Assembly (NCBI RefSeq): GCF_005937885.2
Contig: NZ_CP042176.1
Location: 2,723,501 to 2,787,500 of the forward strand
Source of the DNA: Bradyrhizobium sp. KBS0727
GTDB taxonomy: Bacteria; Pseudomonadota; Alphaproteobacteria; Rhizobiales; Xanthobacteraceae
Reading direction: 5' to 3'
DNA length: 64,000 nucleotides
The position numbers and the translations under genes are program-made. Under the pieces are notes generated by a model that saw nothing but the letters and a program-made list of their open reading frames with translations, ran no database searches and was not told the DNA's origin. Positions 52,339-61,362 of this stretch are shown piece by piece (positions within the stretch are counted from its first letter, which is position 1; every line of letters starts with the position of its first letter).

Positions 52339-53106
52339 CTATTTCCATTCCGTCGTGGCGCTTGTGCGTCTCAGCAAATAGACATCCATGATCCATCCGT
52401 TGGTCTCGCGCGCCTGCGTGCGGGCCTTCAGGATTCGCGGACCTGTTTCTGCCAGCGGGCCGGCAAGCGTGATCTCCTGGGGCATGCCGACATAGGCGCC
52501 CCACCAGATGGTTACATCAGCGGGATCGAGATGCTGGAAGGCGCAGTCGCCATCGAGCATCACCACCAGCGTATCGATGCCTACAGGCCAACCGCCCTCG
52601 CGCAGCCGTCGACCGGTGGTGACGAGAAACGGTGCGCCGATTTCATTCAGTGGAATCGCATGCGATGCGGTCAAGGCGTTGATCGAGGTGATGCCCGGGA
52701 TCACCCGCACCCTCGGCGCGGGTTTCAGGCGCGAGGCAATCCGCAGCGTGCTGTCGTAGAGCGTTGGATCGCCCCAGACCAGCAGCGCTACCGTTCCGCC
52801 GCCTGCAAGTTCGGATTGAATCGTATCGGACCAGACATCGGCGATGGCGTCGTGCCAGTCATCGACGCCGCCGCGATAGTCGGGGTTGCTCTGGTCGCGG
52901 CGGGGCAGGTCGAATTCCACAATTCTTGCGGCGGGATTCGTTACTACCTCGGCGCAGATCGAACGGCGGAGATCGGCGAGGTCGGCCTTGTCCGCGCCCT
53001 TGCGCGGGATCAGGATCAGATCGGCGGCGTTGAGCGCCCGGATCGCCTGCAGCGTCAGGTGCTCGAGGTTGCCGGTGCCGATGCCCACCAGGAGAAGTTC
53101 GATCAT
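52339..53106 (-). CDS. cobF: Precorrin-6A synthase (deacetylating)
   Basis: This is a 255-aa SAM-dependent methylase of the aerobic cobalamin pathway. CobF methylates precorrin-5 at C1 with loss of acetate. The N-terminal LLLVGIGTGNLEHLTLQAI and the ALLVWGDPTLYDS motif match CobF and its tetrapyrrole methylase fold. The ATG at 53106 is chosen because GGGAG lies 5-6 nt upstream. It lies downstream of cbiM with a terminator-like hairpin between them. The presence of CobF marks the oxygen-dependent route. Confidence 0.92.
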   Translation of the reverse strand: MIELLLVGIGTGNLEHLTLQAIRALNAADLILIPRKGADKADLADLRRSICAEVVTNPAARIVEFDLPRRDQSNPDYRGGVDDWHDAIADVWSDTIQSELAGGGTVALLVWGDPTLYDSTLRIASRLKPAPRVRVIPGITSINALTASHAIPLNEIGAPFLVTTGRRLREGGWPVGIDTLVVMLDGDCAFQHLDPADVTIWWGAYVGMPQEITLAGPLAETGPRILKARTQARETNGWIMDVYLLRRTSATTEWK

Positions 53107-53120
53107 CTGGCTCCCAAATG

Positions 53121-53148
53121 AAAACGCGGCCGACATGGCGGCCGCGTT
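53121..53148 (-). terminator. Hairpin between cbiM and cobF
   Basis: On the minus strand AACGCGGCC / GGCCGCGTT forms a 9-bp stem followed by TTTTC. It may be a weak terminator or attenuator, reducing read-through from cbiM to cobF. Confidence 0.55.
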
Positions 53149-53167
53149 GGTTCTTTGCGCCCTCGAA

Positions 53168-53845
53168 TCAGGCGGCGTGGTAGAGCCGCTGCGTCACCAG
53201 CGGCGAGCCGCGCAGCGCATGCAACGACTTGGCTGCGGCCAGGATCGCGAGATCGGCCAGCGGCTCGATCAGGACGACGGCCATGTAGGCGGCGCCGAAG
53301 CTTGCGACCGAGGACAGGTTCGCGGCGCTGAAACCCGCGCCGTAGATCGCCCAGAACGCCACCCAGGCCACCACCCCGCCCTGATAGGCGGTCGAGAGCG
53401 TCAGCGCCTGGCTGTACTTCAGGTCGACATAGGCGGTACCGGGCGCGATCACCCGTCCAGCCAGCGCGTGAAGCGCGAACAGCGGAACCAGTAGCGTGGT
53501 GACGTTCATGCCATATTGCGGCAGGTCGATCGGCGAAAAGAACAATCCCTGAATCAGCAGGCCAGTTGCCAGCCCGATCGCCGAAGGCGCGGCGCCCAGG
53601 ATCAGGAATAAGGTCGAGCCCAGGATGAAATGCACCTCGGATACGCCGACCGGAAAATGCGGCATGACCTCGAAGAAGATGAAAACGCAGACGGTTGCGA
53701 TCGCGCTGCGCAGGAGCAGCGATACCGGGCCCTTTTCGCCGAGCGAACGGACGACGGACCTGAGGGCAACTGCACCTGCTGCGGCGGCAGTCGCATAACT
53801 CAGTACGATTTTGCTGCTGTCGACGAGACCGGGTTCGATATGCAT
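53168..53845 (-). CDS. cbiM: Cobalt transporter permease of the CbiM family
   Basis: This 225-aa membrane protein is the S-component-like subunit of an ECF cobalt importer. The start MHIEPGLVDSSK carries the conserved His that binds the metal, and VMPHFPVGVSEVHFILGSTLF and about six hydrophobic segments follow. The ATG at 53845 is chosen for GGAGG 5 nt upstream. It is preceded by a B12 riboswitch on the same strand. CbiN, CbiQ and CbiO genes are not seen beside it. Confidence 0.88.
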   Translation of the reverse strand: MHIEPGLVDSSKIVLSYATAAAAGAVALRSVVRSLGEKGPVSLLLRSAIATVCVFIFFEVMPHFPVGVSEVHFILGSTLFLILGAAPSAIGLATGLLIQGLFFSPIDLPQYGMNVTTLLVPLFALHALAGRVIAPGTAYVDLKYSQALTLSTAYQGGVVAWVAFWAIYGAGFSAANLSSVASFGAAYMAVVLIEPLADLAILAAAKSLHALRGSPLVTQRLYHAA

Positions 53846-53909
53846 GAAGTCCTCCGTGCCGTCTTCCCCGACGGCGGTTGGTGTAGCGAGGCAGTTTTGG
53901 TGCAACGTG

Positions 53910-54115
53910 CACCGGACGGCAGGTCTCCTGACTTGCGGGTTGTCGCCGCTCCGGACCTTCCCAGCCCGAGATGGGCCAGTGGTATTTTCCGGGGCGGCTC
54001 GCCGCTTACAGTTGCGGGGGCAGTCGCGGATTCGGCGCCTGATGGCTAGGCCTCACCGCATTCCCTTTTCATCCCTTCGGCTTTTTAAGGCCACGGGGAA
54101 CCGTCATCGCTAGCG
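53910..54115 (-). promoter_or_regulatory. Cobalamin (B12) riboswitch
   Basis: The minus strand has the diagnostic elements in order: GGGAATGCGGTGAGG, GCCCCCGCAACTGTAAGCGG-like core, CCACTGG, GGGAAGG and the B12 box AAGTCAGGAGACCTGCC (53918-53934). It lies in front of cbiM and should turn down translation or transcription when adenosylcobalamin is plentiful. Confidence 0.92.
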
Positions 54116-54137
54116 TTGTCACCGGCCTCAGGCCAAG

Positions 54138-54863
54138 TCAAGGGCGGCCGGCGGCAAGTGCGCCGTACAGGATCAAGGCAGGGGTGCTGCTGTCCTCAGT
54201 CGCCATCAGGTCGGCCAGTTCGGCCACCGTCGCGCGCGTCAGGCGCTGGTCGGGATGGCCAACGGATTCGGCCAGCATGGCCGGCGTATTTGCCGGTAAA
54301 CCAGATGCGACAAGCCGCCGTGCCAGTTCCGGAAAGGTGCGTTTGCCCATGAAGACGGCTGTTGTCGCCGACGGGTCGGCCAACGCCACGAAATTCAATT
54401 CTTCGGGAAGTGCGCCGGTGACGTCGTGGCCGGTGACGAATTGCACCCGACGTGACTTCAGCCGCCGGGTCAGCGGCATGCCGGCCGCGGCCGCCGCGGC
54501 ACAGGCCGAGGTGACGCCGGGAATGATTTCGTAGCCGATACCGGCCGCCGACAGCGCCTCGATTTCTTCTTCCAGCCGCCCGAATATTCCGGCGTCGCCG
54601 GATTTCAGGCGCACCACCTTTGAATGCGTCGTCGCATAATCGACCAAGAGGCGGCTGACATGCTGCTGCCGCGGCGACACCCGGCCGGCGCGCTTGCCGA
54701 CGCTGACCAGATCGGCCCCGGCGCGGACATGCGCGAGGATCGGGCCTGACGACAGGTCGTCGAACAGCACGGCGTCGGCGGCCTGCAGCCGCGCCACCGC
54801 CTTCAGCGTCAGCAGCTCGGGATCGCCGGGGCCGGAGGAGACAAAGGACACAAAGCCGGTCAT
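54138..54863 (-). CDS. cobA: Uroporphyrinogen-III C-methyltransferase
   Basis: This 241-aa SAM-dependent methylase adds two methyls to uroporphyrinogen III to form precorrin-2. Motifs are VSSGPGDPELLTLKA (about 7-21), RLKSGDAGIFGR, GIGYEIIPGVTSACAAAAA and the MGKRTFPELARRL region. It is single-domain, as expected for CobA, without a CysG-type partner. It overlaps cobB by 4 bp. It is the last gene before the riboswitch, and is not itself under it. Confidence 0.92.
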   Translation of the reverse strand: MTGFVSFVSSGPGDPELLTLKAVARLQAADAVLFDDLSSGPILAHVRAGADLVSVGKRAGRVSPRQQHVSRLLVDYATTHSKVVRLKSGDAGIFGRLEEEIEALSAAGIGYEIIPGVTSACAAAAAAGMPLTRRLKSRRVQFVTGHDVTGALPEELNFVALADPSATTAVFMGKRTFPELARRLVASGLPANTPAMLAESVGHPDQRLTRATVAELADLMATEDSSTPALILYGALAAGRP

Positions 54864-56188
54864 GTCGCCTCCGCGATCAGGTGAAAGAACGAACCAGTAG
54901 CGCGGCCGCCGCCGTCGAAGGTCTTGCTCGATCCGGTTTCCGGCACCGCGGCGCCCGATGCATCGACGACCCGCGCGAGCGGCGCGTCGTTGTGTTCGAG
55001 GATGCTGGCGTAGTGGAACTCATGCCCCCGCAACCGGGCGCCTTCGCGGTGACCGGGAATCGGCGATACCAGCTGCGCAAGGCGATAGCCGAGATGCATG
55101 CGCCGCTTCTCGAACGACGTCGTGAGCTTGAAGAAGCCGGCCATCTCATGTCGTGCACCGGAGGCGTCGATCAGGCACTCGCCCATCGCCATGTAGCCGC
55201 CGCACTCGCCATGGACAGGCCTGGTCTCGGCAAAGCTTCGCAGTCCCGAACGGAATCGGGTTGCAGCCGCCAGTCGCCCGGCATGCAACTCCGGATATCC
55301 GCCCGGCAGCCAGCAGGCATCGGCCGATGCGTCCGGCGATTCGTCCGCCAGTGGCGAAAACGGCAGAATCTCCGCGCCCGCCGCGCGCCATCCCGCCAGC
55401 AAATGCGGATAGATAAAGGAAAAGGCCGCGTCACGCGCCAGCGCCACCCGATTGCCCGGCGGCGAGATATTTTGGCGTGCTGCCGCATCTGCCGTTGGCG
55501 TCTGCGCCGCCAACGCACGCAGCGCCGTCAAGTCCACGTGCGCGGCAATGAAAGATGCCATCTCGGCCAGGATCTGCGCGAGGCGAGGTTGCTCCTCGGC
55601 CTGCACGAGGCCGAGGTGGCGCTCCGGCAGCGCGACCGACTCCCGCCGCGGCAACGCGCCGAGCACGCGAATGCCAGCAGCTTCCATGCCGGCCCGCGCC
55701 AGCGCCTCGTGCCGGGGGCTCGCCACGCGATTGAGTACGACGCCGGCGAGCGCGACATCCTTGCGCAGGGTGGCAAAGCCGAGCGCGACTGCCGCCGCCG
55801 ATTGCGCCTGGCCGGATACATCGAGCACCAGCACCACCGGCCAGCCTGCAAGGGCTGCGATATCCGCACTGGCGCCGGTTCCTGTTTCACCAGACGTGGC
55901 GACACCGTCGAACAGTCCCATCGAGCCTTCGGCCAACACCAGATCGGCGCCGTCCGAGGCTTGCATCAAAGCGGCAAGGTGCGACGGCTGCATCGCCCAG
56001 CTATCGAGGTTGAGCGAAGCACGGCCGGACGCCGCGGCATGAAACGCCGGGTCGATATAGTCAGGTCCGCACTTGAAGGGCTGCACGGAAAGTCCCTGCG
56101 CGCGAAACGCCGCCAGCAGGCCCAGCATCAAGGTGGTTTTGCCCGTACCCGAAGCGGGCGCGGAAATGACGAGGCCCGGCGGGATCAC
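54860..56188 (-). CDS. cobB: Cobyrinate a,c-diamide synthase
   Basis: This 442-aa amidotransferase amidates the a and c side chains of hydrogenobyrinate using glutamine and ATP. The N-terminal P-loop is [10 protein letters not shown] (about 10-19). The C-terminal class I glutaminase has the nucleophilic Cys in [11 protein letters not shown] and the catalytic His in [10 protein letters not shown]. It overlaps cobA and cobM by 4 bp each. The length matches known CobB. Confidence 0.93.
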   Translation of the reverse strand: MIPPGLVISAPASGTGKTTLMLGLLAAFRAQGLSVQPFKCGPDYIDPAFHAAASGRASLNLDSWAMQPSHLAALMQASDGADLVLAEGSMGLFDGVATSGETGTGASADIAALAGWPVVLVLDVSGQAQSAAAVALGFATLRKDVALAGVVLNRVASPRHEALARAGMEAAGIRVLGALPRRESVALPERHLGLVQAEEQPRLAQILAEMASFIAAHVDLTALRALAAQTPTADAAARQNISPPGNRVALARDAAFSFIYPHLLAGWRAAGAEILPFSPLADESPDASADACWLPGGYPELHAGRLAAATRFRSGLRSFAETRPVHGECGGYMAMGECLIDASGARHEMAGFFKLTTSFEKRRMHLGYRLAQLVSPIPGHREGARLRGHEFHYASILEHNDAPLARVVDASGAAVPETGSSKTFDGGGRATGSFFHLIAEAT

Positions 56189-56967
56189 GCGCCCTCCGGA
56201 AAACGGGGATCGATGCCGACGGGACGAAAGCGGCGGTCGTAGTCGCCGGCATAAAGCCGGCTTTCGTCGAACTCCTGCGCGCCTATCGCGCGCCCGACCA
56301 AAATCAGCGCGGTGCGCTCCATGACGCCGGCTATGGCAGCATCGAGTGTCGCGAGCGTCGCCATGACGATGCGCTCGTCAGGCCAACTCGCGCGCCAGAC
56401 CACGGCGACGGGACAGTCGGCGCCGTAATGCGGCGTGAGTTCTGAGATTACCTTATCCAGCACGTGCACGGACAGATGGATCGCCAGCGTCGCGCCGGTA
56501 GCGGCAAACGCCGCGAGCGTTTCGCCCTCCGGCATCGCCGACGCGCGGCCCGAGGTGCGCGTCAGCACCACCGATTGCGCGACGCCGGGCAACGTGAGTT
56601 CGGCGCCGAGCGCCGCCGCCGCGGCGGCGAAGGAGGGAACGCCGGGCGTGACGTCATAGGGAATGTTGAGCGCGCGCAGCCGGCGCAGTTGCTCGCCCAT
56701 CGCCGACCAGACCGACAGGTCGCCGGAATGCAGCCGCGCCACATCATGCCCCGCGGCATGGGCCTCGGCGATTTCCGCGATGATCATGTCGAGCGACATC
56801 GGCGCGGTATCGACGATTTTGGCGCCGGCCGGGCAGTGGCTCAGCAGCGCCTTCGGCACCAGCGAGCCGGCAAACAGGCATACCGGCGACGACGCAATCA
56901 GGTCGCGGCCACGGATGGTGATGAGATCAGGCGCGCCCGGGCCGGCGCCGATGAAATGCACCGTCAT
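56185..56967 (-). CDS. cobM: Precorrin-4 C(11)-methyltransferase
   Basis: This is a 260-aa methylase acting at C11. The start [18 protein letters not shown] and [16 protein letters not shown], with [20 protein letters not shown], are diagnostic for CobM/CbiF. The ATG overlaps the cobE stop by 4 bp. It has the usual SAM pocket in [12 protein letters not shown]. Confidence 0.93.
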   Translation of the reverse strand: MTVHFIGAGPGAPDLITIRGRDLIASSPVCLFAGSLVPKALLSHCPAGAKIVDTAPMSLDMIIAEIAEAHAAGHDVARLHSGDLSVWSAMGEQLRRLRALNIPYDVTPGVPSFAAAAAALGAELTLPGVAQSVVLTRTSGRASAMPEGETLAAFAATGATLAIHLSVHVLDKVISELTPHYGADCPVAVVWRASWPDERIVMATLATLDAAIAGVMERTALILVGRAIGAQEFDESRLYAGDYDRRFRPVGIDPRFPEGA

Positions 56968-57332
56968 TCGCCGTCTCCTTCCGCGATCGCCGCCGTCGCC
57001 ATGCCGTCGGCCGATACCGCGCGGGGACCCAGCAATCGTGCCGTGGGCCCAGCGGCTGCCAGCGCGGCGGCTTCGGCAAGACTGCCGATGCCGAAACGCG
57101 CGGCCACGCGCTCCGACCAGGTCTCGGTTTCCACCGCGGCCAGCGCGCCCGGCGTGATGGCCCGGATCGGCAACTGTAATTCCGCGGCGAGCGCGAGCAG
57201 TGCCACGGCTTCGGCCTTCTCGGCGACCGTGGCCAGCGCCATCACGCCATCGGTCCCGCCGGCCGCCATCAATGCGCTGCGCAGCGAGTCGATCCCGGCC
57301 GTTTCGCGAAAGCCTATGCCCGCGATTTTCAT
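56964..57332 (-). CDS. cobE: CobE/CbiG C-terminal-like cobalamin biosynthesis protein
   Basis: This is a 122-aa protein corresponding to the CbiG C-terminal domain. It has the family start [21 protein letters not shown], then [20 protein letters not shown]. Its exact reaction is unsettled. It overlaps cobM by 4 bp and cobL by 4 bp. The start at 57332 is chosen because the longer frame lies inside cobL on another frame. Confidence 0.85.
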   Translation of the reverse strand: MKIAGIGFRETAGIDSLRSALMAAGGTDGVMALATVAEKAEAVALLALAAELQLPIRAITPGALAAVETETWSERVAARFGIGSLAEAAALAAAGPTARLLGPRAVSADGMATAAIAEGDGE

Positions 57333-58534
57333 TTCACCACGCTCCATTGCACCAGCGGACGCGAGGGAACCCAGCCGCGCATGCTCCCCAAGGGCGCCGC
57401 TTGCGCAAGCTCGATGCGCATCAGCTCGCCGCCATGCTTGCTCTGTTCCGAAAGCAGCAGCGCTTCGGTTTCCAGCGTCACCGCGTTGGCCGCCAGCCGC
57501 GTTCCCGCAGGGATCATCGCCCACAGCGCATCGAACAGCGACTGGTCGTTGCCGCCACCGACGAAGACGGCATTCGGAGACGGCAATGTTTCGAGCGCCG
57601 CCGGCGCCGTTCCTTCGATCACCGTCAGGGCATGCGCGACGCCGAATGCTGCGGCGTTGGTCCGAATATTTGCAACGCGGTCGGATCGTGTCTCGATCGC
57701 GAACGCGCGGCCGCCGGCGAGACACCATTCCACCGAGATCGATCCCGAACCCGCGCCGATATCCCACAATATCTCGCCCGGCCGCGGCGCCAGCGCCGAC
57801 AGCGTCAGCGCCCGCATCGGACGCTTGGTGATCTGACCGTCATGGACGAAGGCGTCGTCCGGCAACCCCGATGTTCGCGGCAGCCCCGCGGCGCCCGCCG
57901 CCGAAATCGCGACCGCGGCCGGGGCGGCGACCTCGGTGAGGTCGAAGCCTGCGGCTTGCGTCGTGCGGATTTGCTCCCCGGTGCCGCCGAGCGACTCCAT
58001 CACGCATAGCGATGAAGCGCCGAAACCTTGTTGGGTCAGCCACGCCGCCAGGTCGCCGGCGGCGTTGCCGTCACGGAGCAGACATATCGCACGCCGCGCC
58101 GGCGCCAGATGGGGCAGCAACGTTTCAAACGGCGCGGCGTGAAGGCCGAGGCAGGCGACCTCTTCCAGTCGCCAGCCCAGTCGCGCCGCAGCCAGCGAAA
58201 AGGTGGAGGCTGCGGGAAAGGCGATCCATTCGCCATGCGCAAGCTGTGCCACAAGGCTGCCGCCGGCGCCGTGCCAGAACGGATCGCCGGACGCCAGAAC
58301 CGCTACCCGCCGGCCACGGCAGTCCAGCACCGGGTCAACCGAAAACGGCACCGGCCAGGGGCGGCCGCGCGCGTCGATCTCGGCAAGCCTGAGGTGGCGC
58401 GGGCCGCCGAAGACGATTTCCGCTTTCGCCAGCGCATCTCGACTTGATTGGGACAAACCCGTAAGGCCATCTTCGCCGATACCGATGATCGAGAGCCAGG
58501 GATCGGCCGCCAGCCGAGTGGAGGAGTCAGACAT
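57329..58534 (-). CDS. cobL: Precorrin-6Y C5,15-methyltransferase (decarboxylating)
   Basis: This 401-aa bifunctional enzyme methylates C5 and C15 and removes a carboxyl at C12. The N-terminal half is a tetrapyrrole methylase ([31 protein letters not shown]). The C-terminal half is a CbiT-like class I methylase ([16 protein letters not shown]). The full fusion is intact. Its ATG (58532-58534) overlaps the cobK ATG on the other strand. Confidence 0.93.
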   Translation of the reverse strand: MSDSSTRLAADPWLSIIGIGEDGLTGLSQSSRDALAKAEIVFGGPRHLRLAEIDARGRPWPVPFSVDPVLDCRGRRVAVLASGDPFWHGAGGSLVAQLAHGEWIAFPAASTFSLAAARLGWRLEEVACLGLHAAPFETLLPHLAPARRAICLLRDGNAAGDLAAWLTQQGFGASSLCVMESLGGTGEQIRTTQAAGFDLTEVAAPAAVAISAAGAAGLPRTSGLPDDAFVHDGQITKRPMRALTLSALAPRPGEILWDIGAGSGSISVEWCLAGGRAFAIETRSDRVANIRTNAAAFGVAHALTVIEGTAPAALETLPSPNAVFVGGGNDQSLFDALWAMIPAGTRLAANAVTLETEALLLSEQSKHGGELMRIELAQAAPLGSMRGWVPSRPLVQWSVVK

Positions 58535-59291
58535 GATGCGCGTCCTTCGCGTCCTTCTCTTGGGCGGCACGACGGAGGCCAGCCAGATCGGCCGCGAGCT
58601 TGCCGCGGCTGGCATTGCGGGAGTCTACTCCTATGCTGGTCGCACCGCGACGCCGGTTGCGCAACCCTTGCCGACGCGGGTTGGCGGTTTTGGCGGCGTC
58701 GATGGGCTCGCCGAATATATCGGCCACGAAAAAATCACCCATGTGATCGACGCCACGCATCCGTTCGCGAGCCAGATCAGCCGCAACGCCGTGGAGGCCT
58801 GCGCAAAAACCTCCACGCCGCTGATCGCCTATCTGCGCGAGCCGTGGAGGGCGGTGGCCGGTGACAAATGGCAGCATGTCGCTGATGTCGAGGACGCCGC
58901 GGCAGCACTGCCGGATCAGCCGGCGCGAATTTTTCTCGCCATCGGCAGGCAGCATCTCAACCCGTTCGCGGCGCAGCCGCAGCACTTCTACCTGCTGCGC
59001 CTGGTCGACGCGCCCGATGCGACGTTGCCGCTGCCGGACGCCGAGATCGTGCTGGCGCGCGGACCGTTCACCACAGAAGGCGACCTTGCGCTGCTGCGCG
59101 ATCACCGCATCACGCACGTTGTCGCGAGAAACGCGGGCGGCGAGGGCGCCAGGGCCAAGCTTGATGCCGCGCGTGCGCTCGGTCTGCCGGTCATCATGAT
59201 TGACCGGCCCAACCTGCCGGAACGCAGGACGGCGCAAAGCGTGGGTGAAATCATGCGCTGGCTCACTCACTCGGCGTGCCTCGGCGTGTAG
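58533..59291 (+). CDS. cobK: Precorrin-6A reductase
   Basis: This is a 252-aa NADPH-dependent reductase. The N-terminal loop is LLLGGTTEASQIGREL (about 8-23), then ITHVIDATHPFASQIS and the ARGPFTTEGDLALLRDHRITHVV block. A GGAGG motif lies 7 nt before ATG 58533. It is the only plus-strand gene of the cluster, divergent from cobL with overlapping start codons. Its 3' end overlaps cobJ by 25 bp. Confidence 0.93.
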   Translation: MMRVLRVLLLGGTTEASQIGRELAAAGIAGVYSYAGRTATPVAQPLPTRVGGFGGVDGLAEYIGHEKITHVIDATHPFASQISRNAVEACAKTSTPLIAYLREPWRAVAGDKWQHVADVEDAAAALPDQPARIFLAIGRQHLNPFAAQPQHFYLLRLVDAPDATLPLPDAEIVLARGPFTTEGDLALLRDHRITHVVARNAGGEGARAKLDAARALGLPVIMIDRPNLPERRTAQSVGEIMRWLTHSACLGV

Positions 59292-60001
59292 ACGTAGCGC
59301 CCGACCCGGCGGGTCGCTGAATTGCCGACCAGCACGACGGTACGCATGTCGGCCATCTCGGGCTGCGCTTCGGCGAGCGTCACCGTCTCGATGCGTTCCT
59401 CTGGCGTCGTCACCGCGCGCGCAAAAATGATCAGCCGGTCGGGACCGCAGGCCTCGCGCAGGATTTCCAGCGTGCGCGCGAATTGATGTGGGCGGGCGGC
59501 CGAGCGCGGATTGTAAAACGCCATCGCGAAGTCGGCTTCCGCGGCGAGCCGAAGCCGCCGTTCCACGAGCGCCCAAGGTTTCAGATTGTCGCTGAGGTTG
59601 ATCGCGCAAAAGTCGTGGCCAAGCGGCGCGCCGGCACGGGCGGCCGCCGCCAGCATCGCGGTGATGCCGGGTAGCACGCGGATATCGAGGTGGTGCAGCG
59701 CCGGGTTTTTCTCCAGCGCTTCGAACACGGCTGACGCCATTGCGAACACGCCGGGATCGCCCGACGATACGATCACGACGTGCCGTCCGGCGGCGGCCAG
59801 TTCAAGCGCCTCTTTGGCCCGTTGCAACTCAACGCGATTGTCGGAGGCGTGCAGTGTCAGGCCTTTGCGCGGCGCCACCCTTGCGACATAGGGAATATAG
59901 CCGACGACGTCGGTCGCGACCGCCAGCGCCGCGGTGACTTCGGGAGTCACGAGCGCCTGATCTCCGGGGCCGAGGCCGGCGACCACCAGCGAGCCGGTCA
60001 T
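59267..60001 (-). CDS. cobJ: Precorrin-3B C(17)-methyltransferase
   Basis: This 244-aa methylase causes ring contraction. Family marks are VAGLGPGDQALVTPEVTAAL, VIVSSGDPGVFAMASAVFE and PGITAMLAAAARAGAPLGHD, then the DFAMAFYNPRSAARPHQ motif. The ATG overlaps the cobI stop by 4 bp. The 3' end overlaps cobK on the opposite strand. Confidence 0.93.
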   Translation of the reverse strand: MTGSLVVAGLGPGDQALVTPEVTAALAVATDVVGYIPYVARVAPRKGLTLHASDNRVELQRAKEALELAAAGRHVVIVSSGDPGVFAMASAVFEALEKNPALHHLDIRVLPGITAMLAAAARAGAPLGHDFCAINLSDNLKPWALVERRLRLAAEADFAMAFYNPRSAARPHQFARTLEILREACGPDRLIIFARAVTTPEERIETVTLAEAQPEMADMRTVVLVGNSATRRVGRYVYTPRHAE

Positions 60002-60729
60002 TCCTCCAGCTCCGGGCGGCGGCCCTGGCCGTGGACCAGAATGGTTGCGAAGTAGGGGCATTCGCCAATGTCGGTTTCGGCGAGCCGCATCACGCGCTGG
60101 CCGGGCATGGTGCCGCGCTCGACCAGCCATGCGTCGTCCAAGCGACCCGCGCGCTCGAGCGCCCGGCGCACTTTTGGCAGATTGCGCCCGGTCTTCATCA
60201 CCACCAGCGCATCGGCGCTTTGCATGTGACGCAGCAGATCGTCTTCGGGCAGCGTGCCCATCAGCACGGAAAGGACATCGTCGCCCCAGGTGATGGGAAT
60301 GCCGGTCGCGTTCCAGCAGCCGGTCATGCCGTTGATCCCCGGCACGATCTCGACCTCGGCGCGGCCCTGCAGCCGGGTTTGAAGATGCATGAAGGAACCA
60401 TAGAACAGCGGGTCGCCCTCGCAGAGCACGACGACGTCGTTAGCCGCGGAGAGACCCACAAGCCGCATCGCCCAGTCGTCGTAGAACGACGCCAGCAGTT
60501 GATTGTATTCGGCGCTGCCGAACGGCAGCTCGGTCGTGACCGGATATTCCATCGGATATTCCGTCACGTCCGCCGCCAGCATGCCTTCGACGATGCGGCG
60601 CGCCTGGCCCGGCCGGCCAATTTTACGGAAATACGCGACGTGGCGCGCGGCGCGGATCAGCCGGTCCGACCGGACGCTGATCAGGTCGGGATCGCCGGGG
60701 CCGAGGCCGGTGCAGATGATCTTGCCCAC
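59998..60729 (-). CDS. cobI: Precorrin-2 C(20)-methyltransferase
   Basis: This 243-aa methylase acts on precorrin-2. It has GKIICTGLGPGDPDLISVRS, the CEGDPLFYGSFMHLQTRL loop and EIVPGINGMTGCWNATGIPITWGD-like sequence. The length matches the family (about 240 aa). It overlaps cobJ by 4 bp and is 3 bp after cobH. Confidence 0.93.
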   Translation of the reverse strand: MGKIICTGLGPGDPDLISVRSDRLIRAARHVAYFRKIGRPGQARRIVEGMLAADVTEYPMEYPVTTELPFGSAEYNQLLASFYDDWAMRLVGLSAANDVVVLCEGDPLFYGSFMHLQTRLQGRAEVEIVPGINGMTGCWNATGIPITWGDDVLSVLMGTLPEDDLLRHMQSADALVVMKTGRNLPKVRRALERAGRLDDAWLVERGTMPGQRVMRLAETDIGECPYFATILVHGQGRRPELEE

Positions 60730-60732
60730 GAT

Positions 60733-61362
60733 CTATTCCTTGGCGCTGGCGAGCGCGTTGATGGCGGCGACCGTGATAGCAGACCCGCCGAGCCGACCCG
60801 CAACAATCAGCGACGGCACCGGCGGCGCGGATATCAGCGCTTCCTTCGATTCAGCGGCGCCGACGAAGCCTACCGGGCAGCCGACGATGGCGGCCGGGCG
60901 CGGGCAGCCTGGGTCTTCCAGCATGTTGAGCAGGTGAAACAAGGCGGTCGGCGCATTGCCGATAGCAATGACCGCGCCTTTTAGATGTGGCCGCCACAGT
61001 TCGACCGCGGCGGCTGACCGGGTATTGCCGACCTTAAGCGCGAGTTCGGGCACGCCGGCATCGTGCAGCGTGCAGATCACTTCGTTATTGGCCGGCAGTC
61101 GCGGGCGTGTGATGCCCTCGCTCACCATCCGTGCGTCGCACAGGATCGGCGCGCCGGCTTCCAGCGCCGCGCGGGCTGCCGTCGCCATGCCGGGTGAAAA
61201 GCGGACGTGCTGCTCGAGCCCGACCATGCCGGCGGCATGGATCATGCGAACCACCACGACTTCCTCTTCCGCTGTGAAGCGGCCGAGATCGGCTTCGGCC
61301 CGGATCGTCGCAAAGGACTTGCGATAGATCGCCGCGCCGTCGGTTTCGTAAACGTGCGGCAT
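60733..61362 (-). CDS. cobH: Precorrin-8X methylmutase
   Basis: This 209-aa isomerase moves a methyl from C11 to C12, giving hydrogenobyrinate. Family blocks are IYRKSFATIRAEADL, the FTAEEEVVVVRMIHAAG region and ILCDARMVSEGI. GNAPTALFHLLNML and the GCPVGFVGAAESKEAL motif follow. The ATG at 61362 overlaps the cobG stop by one base (TGATG); a GTG one codon upstream is possible. Confidence 0.92.
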   Translation of the reverse strand: MPHVYETDGAAIYRKSFATIRAEADLGRFTAEEEVVVVRMIHAAGMVGLEQHVRFSPGMATAARAALEAGAPILCDARMVSEGITRPRLPANNEVICTLHDAGVPELALKVGNTRSAAAVELWRPHLKGAVIAIGNAPTALFHLLNMLEDPGCPRPAAIVGCPVGFVGAAESKEALISAPPVPSLIVAGRLGGSAITVAAINALASAKE

